A stretch of 64,000 nt of DNA from positions 1,364,501-1,428,500 of the forward strand of contig JACYXH010000001.1 in the NCBI GenBank assembly GCA_026745465.1, written 5' to 3'. The notes under the pieces were generated by a model. The model saw only the letters and a list, made by a program, of their open reading frames with translations. It was not told the DNA's origin and searched no databases. The position numbers and the translations under genes are program-made. Shown one piece after another: positions 56,491 through 64,000 of this stretch. Numbering within the stretch: position 1 is the first letter of the stretch; each line of letters opens with the position of its first letter. Origin of the DNA: Lota lota. Its lineage: Eukaryota; Chordata; Actinopteri; Gadiformes; Lotidae.

Positions 56491-58915
56491 TTTCATCTTC
56501 ATCCTTATCCTCTCTGACCTCTCCCTCACTCTGTTCTTCTTGTCTGCCTGCTTCTGGTCTGCTTGCTTCTGGTCTGTCTTCTCTGTGTCTGCCTGCTTCT
56601 GGTCTGCCTGCTTCGTGTCTGCCTGCTTCGTGTCTGCCTGCTTCTTGTCTGCCTGCTTCTTGTCTGCCTGCTTCTTGTCTGCCTGCTTCGTGTCTGCCTG
56701 CTTCGTGTCTGCCTGCTTCTGGTCTGTCTTCTCTGTGTCTGCCTGCTTCGTGTCTGCCTGCTTCTTGTCTGCCTGCTTCTTGTCTGCCTGCTTCGTGTCT
56801 GCCTGCTTCGTGTCTGCCTGCTTCTGGTCTGTCTTCTCTGTGTCTGCCTGCTTCGTGTCTGCCTGCTTCTTGTCTGTCTTCTCTGTGTCTGCCTGCTTCG
56901 TGTCTGCCTGCTTCTTGTCTGCCTGCTTCATGTCTGCCTGCTTCGTGTCTGCCTGCTTCTGGTCTGTCTTCTCTGTGTCTGCCTGCTTCTTGTCTGCCTG
57001 CTTCTTGTCTGCCTGCTTCGTGTCTGTCTTCTCTGTGTCTGCCTGCTTCGTGTCTGCCTGCTTCTTGTCTGCCTGCTTCTTGTCTGCCTGCTTCTTGTCT
57101 GCCTGCTTCATGTCTGCCTGCTTCGTGTCTGCCTGCTTCGTGTCTGCCTGCTTCTGGTCTGTCTTCTCTGTGTCTGCCTGCTTCGTGTCTGCCTGCTTCT
57201 TGTCTGCCTGCTTCTTATCTGTCTTCTCTGTGTCTGCCTGCTTCGTGTCTGCCTGCTTCTTGTCTGCCTGCTTCTTGTCTGTCTTCTCTGTGTCTGCCTG
57301 CTTCGTGTCTGCCTGCTTCTGGTCTGTCTTCTCTGTGTCGGCCTGCTTCTTGTCTGCCTGCTTCTTGTCTGCCTGCATCGTGTCTGTCTTCTCTGTGTCT
57401 GCCTGCTTCGTGTCTGCCTGCTTCTTGTCTGCCTGCTTCTTGTCTGCCTGCTTCTTGTCTGCTTGCTTCGTGTCTGCCTGCTTCGTGTCTGCCTGCTTCT
57501 GGTCTGTCTTCTCTGTGTCTGCCTGCTTCGTGTCTGCCTGCTTCTTGTCTGCCTGCTTCTTGTCTGTCTTCTCTGTGTCTGCCTGCTTCGTGTCTGCCTG
57601 CTTCTTGTCTGCCTGCTTCATGTCTGCCTGCTTCGTGTCTGCCTGCTTCTGGTCTGTCTTCTCTGTGTCTGCCTGCTTCTTGTCTGCCTGGTTCTTGTCT
57701 GCCTGCTTCGTGTCTGTCTTCTCTGTGTCTGCCTGCTTCGTGTCTGCCTGCTTCTTGTCTGCCTGCTTCTTGTCTGCCTGCTTCTTGTCTGCCTGCTTCG
57801 TGTCTGCCTGCTTCGTGTCTGCCTGCTTCTGGTCTGTCTTCTCTGTGTCTGCCTGCTTCGTGTCTGCCTGCTTCTTGTCTGCCTGCTTCTTATCTGTCTT
57901 CTCTGTGTCTGCCTGCTTCGTGTCTGCCTGCTTCTTGTCTGCCTGCTTCTTGTCTGTCTTCTCTGTGTCTGCCTGCTTCGTGTCTGCCTGCTTCTTGTCT
58001 GCCTGCTTCATGTCTGCCTGCTTCGTGTCTGCCTGCTTCTGGTCTGTCTTCTCTGTGTCTGCCTGCTTCTTGTCTGCCTGCTTCTTGTCTGCCTGCATCG
58101 TGTCTGTCTTCTCTGTGTCTGCCTGCTTCGTGTCTGCCTGCTTCTTGTCTGCCTGCTTCTTGTCTGCCTGCTTCTTGTCTGCTTGCTTCGTGTCTGCCTG
58201 CTTCGCGTCTGCCTGCTTCTGGTCTGTCTTCTCTGTGTCTGCCTGCTTCGTGTCTGCCTGCTTCTTGTCTGCCTGCTTCTTGTCTGTCTTCTCTGTGTCT
58301 GCCTGCTTCGTGTCTGCCTGCTTCTTGTCTGCCTGCTTCTTGTCTGCCTGCTTCTTGTCTGTCTTCTCTGTGTCTGCCTGCTTCGTGTCTGCCTGCTTCG
58401 TGTCTGCCTGCTTCGTGTCTGCCTGCTTCTGGTCTGTCTTCTCTGTGTCTGCCTGCTTCTTGTCTGCCTGCTTCTTGTCTGCCTGCTTCGTGTCTGTCTT
58501 CTCTGTGTCTGTCTTCTCTGTGTCTGCCTGCTTCTTGTCTGCCTGCTTCTTGTCTGCCTGCTTCTTGTCTGCCTGCTTCTTGTCTGCCTGCTTCGTGTCT
58601 GCCTGCTTCGTGTCTGCCTGCTTCGTGTCTGCCTGCTTCTGGTCTGTCTTCTCTGTGTCTGCCTGCTTCTTGTCTGCCTGCTTCTTATCTGTCTTCTCTG
58701 TGTCTGCCTGCTTCGTGTCTGCCTACTTCTTGTCTGCCTGCTTCTTGTCTGTCTTCTCTGTGTCTGCCTGCTTCGTGTCTGCCTGCTTCGTGTCTGCCTG
58801 CTTCTTGTCTGCCTGCTTCTTGTCTGCCTGCTTCTTGTCTGCCTGCTTCTTGACTGCCTTTTCCTCCCTCTTCGTCTCTGTCTTCCTCACTCCTGGCCAC
58901 ATCCTCACATACACC
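56491..58915 (-). pseudogene. hAT transposase linker exon, filled by a minisatellite
   Basis: The exon starts at 58,915 after a T-rich acceptor (ttttgattag). Its first codons read GVCEDVARSEEDRDEEGGKG, then a 15-bp repeat, and after the repeat EEQSEGEVREDKDEDEMVER...FTRHQFSKPNQPD in the same frame. The expanded repeat reads E-A-G-R-Q/H in this frame. The acidic flanks on both sides and the preserved phase show that the repeat grew inside a real linker. Three TAA codons (from tatct variants at about 57,216, 57,891 and 58,686) interrupt this frame. Confidence 0.65.
56535..58855. repeat. 15-bp minisatellite, ~155 copies
   Basis: The unit on the plus strand is gcctgcttc(t/g/a)tgtct, with gtcttctctgtgtct variants at intervals. 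All variants keep 15 bp, so several frames stay open on both strands (up to 801 codons plus, 537 codons minus). Private variants recur together about 720 bp apart (gcctgcatcg at 57,371 and 58,091; gcttgcttcg at 57,461 and 58,181), showing block duplication of some 48 units. Confidence 0.95.
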
Positions 58916-59080
58916 CTAATCAAAATGTTTAAAATTAAATTGTGAATTTGATATAAACACACCAGACACGCGTGCACCTGGGATGGAAATAAGCACCACC
59001 CATGACACAAACACACACACATGGCCTCTCTTCCTTCATAGACCTCTTACACAAACTGTAACATTCATTTCATTGCTCAC

Positions 59081-59134
59081 CTGTGAACCTTCCTGTGCTC
59101 TCTCTGAAACTGATGCCTCCAGCAACTTCCTCTC
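59081..59134 (-). CDS. hAT transposase exon 2
   Basis: 54 nt between a ctttag acceptor and CAG/gtgagc donor. Phase 0, encoding ERKLLEASVSERAQEGSQ. It links the start exon to the acidic linker exon without changing frame, which supports the gene model. No domain of its own. Confidence 0.6.
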
Positions 59135-59319
59135 CTAAAGTGGTAATAATGGGCAGTGGTAAAGGAATAGGGCCAAACAGGTACAGCTATGGCACTAGCA
59201 AACCTCAGTGAATATTGAAAAGTAATATCATGAAATAAATGCAAACAATATCTAATGGAAATAGGCTACTGCTGTTTAATGTCAACATTTTTCAACGTTC
59301 AGCTTTCAACTTCACTTAC

Positions 59320-59373
59320 AGGATTTCTCTTGAAAAAAGTGTCAATCTTCTCCTGCCTCTTTCTTTTCTGCAT
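59320..59373 (-). CDS. hAT transposase exon 1 with start codon
   Basis: ATG at 59,373-59,371, encoding MQKRKRQEKIDTFFKRNP and then a gtaagt-type donor, preceded by an attgcag-like upstream border. A basic start followed by Q-x-x-I-x-x-F-F is typical of hAT transposases with TTF fingers, and QEKIDTFF also fits the PCNA-interacting (PIP-box) pattern. Phase 0 to exon 2. Confidence 0.7.
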
Positions 59374-59375
59374 CT

Positions 59376-60140
59376 TGATGCTGCAAACCCCATCTCTGCA
59401 ATAATAATACTGGTTTAATACACTCAATAATCAGTACTGGTAAAGCAATTCTTCCTGCCTCTATGTATTAATGCTCATGGGTAGCCTAATGGGTTCCATT
59501 CAGACCTTTACATTTTACTGTAATATGTCAACAAGACATTTTCACCTGGCTATGCCCAGTGTTTAGATCTGTTGTGCTATGTATGCAAATTAGCACATAC
59601 GTAATTATATTATGATCCGTTTATCCGTTTATTATGAATGCTATAACATTGCTAATGTTACGGAACGTTATACTTCTTACATGGGAAACTACTCGTACAT
59701 ATTAGCTTTCATTTAACGTTGCTAGTGAAGTTAAAAAGGTGCAGTTATCTCCCATCCTGTAGTTACAACTGATAAACACATCATTTTCTAAATCTCTGCT
59801 ACATATAGCTACAGTAACGGCTTATAAAAAGAGATGAACATGTCACCGTACATTAAACTTTACGAACACAAATGGCAAAAGACAACCTAGCTAACTAGCT
59901 TAAAGCCTAATGTTAAATGATAGGTTCTGTTAGCTAACGTTAGCTCGGGTTGTATCTAGCTATCTACCTAATTACGATAGCAATTTGTACCAGCATTAAA
60001 GAGTTAAGCTTTACATTGATGTAACACATTAACGGTGATAACAAATGTATGGCAAACACTAAAGATACTTACATTACGTACTTACTTACTTACTTACATT
60101 ACATTACCCTATTCCTTAAAATTACTGGACGGGGTCTGTT
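59376..60140. other. hAT 5' non-coding/promoter region
   Basis: AT-rich. Includes an ACTT/ACTA tetranucleotide run (about 60,067-60,100). No open frame of interest. Confidence 0.5.
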
Positions 60141-60150
60141 AAGACCGCTG

Positions 60151-60375
60151 GCAAAATTACGAATCCCACTATGGCAACGCCATGACCCGCCCTCCGAAGC
60201 AGCTCGATTGGTTGGGGTTAGACATTTCACCTCGAGTGGTTAAGGTTAGGATAGCGGATTGGTCAGGAGATAGGACATGAACAAATCGGGTTACGTTACC
60301 TTGGATGCCTGGCCAATAGTAGTAGTGATTGAAGGGCGGGTCTTGGCGTTGCCATAGTGTGATTCGTAATTTCAC
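60151..60375. mobile_element. Nested Mutator-like MITE, 225 bp
   Basis: The arms GCAAAATTACGAATCCCACT... (60,151-60,194) and GTGAAATTACGAATCACACT... (reverse of 60,332-60,375) agree at about 37 of 42 positions. A 9-bp direct duplication, agaccgctg, flanks it (60,142-60,150 and 60,376-60,384). Nine-base duplications are the hallmark of Mutator-like elements. No coding capacity. It inserted inside the hAT element. Confidence 0.85.
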
Positions 60376-60594
60376 AGACCGCTGTGAAATATAACCGTTG
60401 CCATGAAAAACAGAGCGTTGCTATGGACGCAATCGTGACACACAGCCTACGACGTAGCTACGGCGGCAGTTCAATGCAAGGCGTTTGTGCAAAACTGCGG
60501 AAAAACTGCAGAAAAAGTGTGGGTGATGAACCCTCTCACCGGGAAAAGTGTGGGTGTTAAAACACCCACATCCCCCACGGGTGCGACGCGCCTG

Positions 60595-60602
60595 AATACA
60601 GT
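60595..60602. repeat. hAT target-site duplication, right
   Basis: aatacagt, identical to 53,519-53,526. Confidence 0.93.
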
Positions 60603-61323
60603 ATATCTACATAAAGTTTTGAATCATGCAGCTTTACTGAATAATGGACTATTCACCTACAATTAAACCATGAGATAGCCTTCATATGGTAAAACTAAGA
60701 AACCTGAGGGGCCGACTTTTTGATGTGGCTTTTACATACGTAAAATCCTCAACTCCAGCACACCTATAAATCTATACAGCCTACCTCACAGTCTTCCATA
60801 GGGGTATCAATCATACCAGAGGGCCCCTCAACATGCTGTTGGGATCCAGACATCATGTTCTGAAGGTAAAAATAGATATTTTGAGAGTACACATTGCATA
60901 TACATGTAGACATTACAATTACAAGCTGTTGGTTTTCTCACAAAAATATAGAGATTATACAGAAACCATATGCAGTTCTACTGTAATATCTATTATACAA
61001 TGAGAACAGCTTGCATATAGAATACAGACAAGACAATAATACAGTCAATTACTAAAACAACATTAAATGAGATTCACATTAGTGTATCCTCTGAAATACT
61101 TATATTTATAGTGTATAGTGTATAGGCCATAGTGTTAACTGAATGAGGTCCTCCTAAATCAAACCTTGTCCTAATAAACCATAATCAAATATACACAAAC
61201 ACGATGCAGACTGACAAACACATTGGCCATAGTGGTATATACAGTTTTGAATCATGCACCTTTAGTGAATAATGGACTATTCACCTACAAATAAACTATG
61301 ACATAGCCTTCATATGGTAAAAC
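60603..61323. repeat. Tandem segmental duplication flanking the hAT
   Basis: Sequence just right of the hAT (60,615-60,692: gttttgaatcatgca, then ctttagtgaataatggacta to catatggtaaaac) recurs at 61,243-61,323. The left flank (53,478-53,510: ccatagtgttaactgaatga) recurs at 61,127-61,160. The distal copy lacks the hAT and Tc1 elements, so it approximates the pre-insertion locus. Confidence 0.8.
60786..60860 (-). pseudogene. Probable linker exon of SET-family gene
   Basis: A 75-nt segment bounded by accttcag and GAG/gtaggc, open in phase 0 (MMSGSQQHVEGPSGMIDTPM). It lies between the SET exon at 61,423 and the C-terminal exon at 51,066 on the same strand and plays the part of exon 4 of the plus-strand relative at 42,769. 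Evidence is by splice signals and order only. Confidence 0.4.
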
Positions 61324-61423
61324 AGAGATGTCATCAATTACAATCTTCCTCATCCTGGCATTTGGTTTTGGGTCATCATTGACCAGCCTCACAAGTGAGC
61401 CATTGTCACTTGGAGCATCAATG
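61285..61423 (-). pseudogene. SET-domain exon (KMT5A-like), minus strand
   Basis: The exon opens after a tctttag acceptor with IDAPSDNGSLVRLVNDDPKP, the same block as IDAARDDGSFGRLMN in the plus-strand copy at 42,326. It is the SET-domain region ahead of the NH motif. The usual NxxPN reads DDPKPN, and the frame ends early in VIVYL and a stop. The 3' end of the exon lies at the border of the tandem duplication. It is a decayed fragment; the N-terminal SET exons were not found up to the window end. Confidence 0.6.
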
Positions 61424-61859
61424 CTAAAGAATATACAATTACAGAGGTTGAGTATAACATTTCACATCCATCTTTAGTCCATCATTTTTAAGTTTGAACA
61501 AATACAATACTAATTAAAGCTGCAAGCAGCGATTACCGGGTGTCGAGGCTTAGGCAGACAAGGCAGACCAGCGAGACTTTTACAGATTTTATACAGTTGA
61601 TAAGGTTGGAATAGCCTCAGCTTAATTGTGGTGATTAGCCTTCAATGTTTTATGAAAGTGTATCAAAGTCAGGGTTCAGCAGTTACGCTCGTTTAACGCT
61701 TTAAAATAGAATCATAACTGGCATAGCATTTAGACACACACGGTAGTGACAAGTGCATTGCATCAACATTGCAAACAGTTTGGTCAGTGCTTATGGACTT
61801 TACATTGTACTGTATTGTTGTTTTAAATCAAGGAATAAGCTGAAAGTTAATCATACGGT

Positions 61860-62053
61860 ATGAAGATAATGATAGGAAGACGTTGAATGGGTGGACTTTA
61901 CATTGTACTGTATTGTTTTTGGTTTAAATCAAGGAAGAAGCTGTACTTTGATCAAACATTGTTTAGAAAAGTGAGACAAAAGTATTATATATTGTCATAC
62001 AGTATGAAGATAATGATAGTAAATGGGTTGTTTTTAATGTAATGACAGCTTCA

Positions 62054-62116
<63 letters not shown>

Positions 62117-63060
62117 GTATTGTTTTTGGTTTAAATCAAGGAAGTATTATATATTGTCATATAGTATGAAGATAATGAAGTGAGAGAAAAGTATTATATA
62201 TTGTCATACAGTATGAAGATAATGATAGTAAATGGGTTGTTTTTAATGTAATGACAGCTTCAGACACACACACACTTTAGGTTTACTTTGATCAAAGACT
62301 GTTTAGAAAAGTGAGACAAAAGTATTATATATTGTCATACAGTATGAAGATAATGATAGTAAATGGGTTGTTTTTAATGTAATGACAGCTTCAGACACAC
62401 ACACACTTTAGGTTTACTTTGATCAAAGACTGTTTAGAAAAGTGCGACAAAAGTATTATATATTGTCATACAGTATGAAGATAATGATAGTAAATGGGTT
62501 GTTTTTAATGTAAAAAAAAAAGCTTCAGACACACACACACACAAGTATTGTTTTTGGTTTGAATCAAGGAAGTATTATATATTGTCATACAGTATGAAGA
62601 TAATGATAGTAAGACTAGTTGAATGGGTGGACTTTACATTGTACTGTATTGTTTTTGGTTTAAATCAAGGAAGAAGCTTTACTTTGATCAAACATTGTTT
62701 AGAAAAGTGAGAGAAAAGTATTATATTTTGTCATACAGTATGAAGATAATGATAGTAAATAGGTTTTTAATGTAATGACAGCTTCAGACACACACACACA
62801 CACAAGTATTGTTTTTGGTTTGAATCAAGGAAGTATTATATATTGTCATACAGTATGAAGATAATAAAGTGAGACAAAAGTATTATATATTGTCATACAG
62901 TATGAAGATAATGATAGTAAATGGGTTGTTTTTAATGTAATGACAGCTTCAGACACACACACACTTTAGGTTTACTTTGATCAAACACTGTTTAAAAAAG
63001 TGAGAGAAAAGTTTTATATATTGTCATACAGTATTAAGATAATGATAGTAAGAGTGGTTA
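61860..63060. repeat. ~130-bp tandem array with embedded (CA)n
   Basis: Units carry gtcatacagtatgaagataa, tgatagtaaatgggttgt, ttaatgtaatgacagcttcag and a CA run of variable length (longest 62,055-62,115). About eight copies, some truncated. Confidence 0.85.
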
Positions 63061-63099
63061 AATGGGATTGGAATCACGGCATTCTAACTGTTTTGAGCC

Positions 63100-63720
63100 T
63101 CTGGTAGCCATGTTTTTGGGCATAATTGGAAAAGTGAGAAATCTATCTTGTTCAGAATTTCATGCTGAACAACTTTTCTGTTATGCTCAAGATGATAAGA
63201 GTCCATATAGATTTTTGAAAACGCATTTTAAGCCCATTCTGACGGTTTCTTGCCTCTGGCGGCCATGTTGTTTTACCAAAATTAAAATCACAAAAAGTAA
63301 TCTTGTTCAGAATTTCATGCCCAACAAGTTTTATATTGGACTGAAGATCATAAGAGTCCATGTTGATGTCGAAAAACGCATTTACGTCCATTCGGACCGT
63401 TTTTAGCCTCTGGCGGCCATGTTGTTTCACGAAAATTGAAAAAGTGAAAAGGCCATCTTGTTCAGAGTTTTATGCCCAACAACTTTTATATTGGACTTAA
63501 GATCATAGGAATCCATCCTGATATCGAAAAAAGCATTTAAATCAATGTTTCCGTTTTTTCGTCTGGCGGCCATGTTGTTTTGTCAATCAACTTAAATCTT
63601 ACTTAAGCATTTGGGGTTTTGAACCCTGATTGTGTGACAGTTGGTCCCGCTCAAATCCAACACTTCTTCTAGGAACTGTGGTCATTTTAGTCACAAGCCA
63701 CGCCCTTTTTGATGCCACGC
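63100..63720. repeat. ~154-bp tandem array, four copies
   Basis: ctggcggccatgttgtttt recurs at 63,255, 63,409 and 63,562, with a diverged copy at 63,100. Each unit also contains cttgttcagaatttcatgcc and ttatattggact-aagatcat. Short frames on both strands are products of the repeat. Confidence 0.85.
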
Positions 63721-64000
63721 CCCAATTGAAAAAACATGGGTACCATCTTGTTCAAACTTTAATGTTGGACAACGTTTGTATTGGAGTCAAGATCATAGGA
63801 CTCCATCTTCATGTCGATATAGGCATTTTAGTTTTACGCGTTTTTAAGCCACACTTTTTTTTTTTGTTAATGGCTCCTGGGGGCTTTATGTTTTTATGCA
63901 CAGACTTTTGCTGAACATTAATTGAAGAGGGTAGTCCATATATTTACCAAAGGATTTCTGTCTAAGTCAACAAACCTAGGATCCTTATGGATTTGAGTGT

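Larger units (their letters stand above)
53527..60594 (-). mobile_element. hAT transposon, 7,068 bp
   Basis: The ends are imperfect inverted repeats, CAGGGGCGTAGCA at the left and CAGGCGCGTCGCA on the reverse of the right end, with further similarity inside. They are flanked by an 8-bp duplication, aatacagt, the length typical of hAT elements. The interior encodes a TTF-finger hAT transposase on the minus strand in at least three exons. It carries a 2.3-kb minisatellite within the coding region and a nested MITE near its right end. Confidence 0.92.
61516..64000 (+). mobile_element. Teleost interspersed repeat starting aattaaagctgcaagcagcg
   Basis: The opening phrase ttaaagctgcaagcagcgat is a very common fish interspersed-repeat motif (from memory). 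The interior holds two tandem arrays (61.86-63.06 and 63.10-63.70 kb) and then acaagccacgccc...gccacgcccc, also typical. The end lies beyond the window. No protein is recognised. Confidence 0.55.

Noticed and set aside
56540-58945. Open frames of 801, 789 and 537 codons across the minisatellite
   Set aside because: The 15-bp unit keeps several frames open on both strands. Only the E-A-G-R-Q frame is continuous with coding-like flanks, and it has three stops.

Overview
The window looks like a transposon-rich, probably pericentromeric or heterochromatin-flanking stretch of a teleost fish nuclear genome. The support is eukaryotic introns with GT/AG borders, long GT and TA microsatellites, a fish-type Tc1 element with terminal repeats of about 200 bp, a TTF-finger hAT element, a fish endogenous retrovirus, and decayed copies of two multi-copy fish gene families (SET-domain KMT5A-like, and a family I tentatively match to DUF6729). 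The species cannot be fixed from the sequence alone. No intact conserved single-copy host protein gene was recognised.

Layout. 1-17,909 is one satellite array with monomers of about 194-218 bp. From about 1.9 to 13 kb the monomers form a 15-monomer higher-order repeat of 3,142 bp, and from 13 to 17.9 kb the array decays into an irregular edge. It ends inside a monomer, next to a 3' half of tRNA-Pro. 17.96-20.6 kb holds unassigned sequence and a possible LTR-like promoter. 20.6-23.4 kb is a decaying tRNA cluster (Asp, Ala and Ser relics) with one intact tRNA-Ala(CGC) and one nearly intact tRNA-Ser(AGA). 25.2-26.5 kb is a CCAAT-rich promoter module followed by a two-exon, 134-codon unknown gene.

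28,257-40,330 is a retroviral provirus on the minus strand, inserted in a GT microsatellite, with 559-bp LTRs that differ at only a few positions. It is defective. It also carries two nested insertions: a gag-only, coiled-coil LTR element (30,601-33,142) that splits the integrase zinc domain, and a Pogo/Tigger-like element (36,846-38,808) that itself holds a solo LTR (37,314-37,812). 41.5-42.9 kb is a broken KMT5A-like SET gene. 42.9-43.86 kb is a tandem repeat interrupted by another tandem repeat. 43.86-44.16 kb is a second copy of the promoter module, here upstream of a broken 10-exon transposase-like gene (44.7-48.15 kb), which is followed by a partial, rearranged inverted copy (48.6-49.56 kb).

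50.84-61.42 kb holds fragments of a second SET-family gene on the minus strand. They are separated by a Tc1 element (51,649-53,229) and a complete 7.07-kb hAT element (53,527-60,594) with an 8-bp target-site duplication. Within the hAT a 15-bp minisatellite has expanded inside the transposase reading frame, and a small Mutator-like MITE with 9-bp duplications is nested. 61.5-64 kb is a fish repeat with two internal tandem arrays.

The genes do not form one pathway. The organising theme is layers of selfish DNA whose target-site duplications allow the order of insertion to be read. The items most worth a second look are the coiled-coil gag element with discordant LTRs, the minisatellite growing in frame inside the hAT transposase, the promoter module shared by two unrelated genes, and the satellite higher-order structure.
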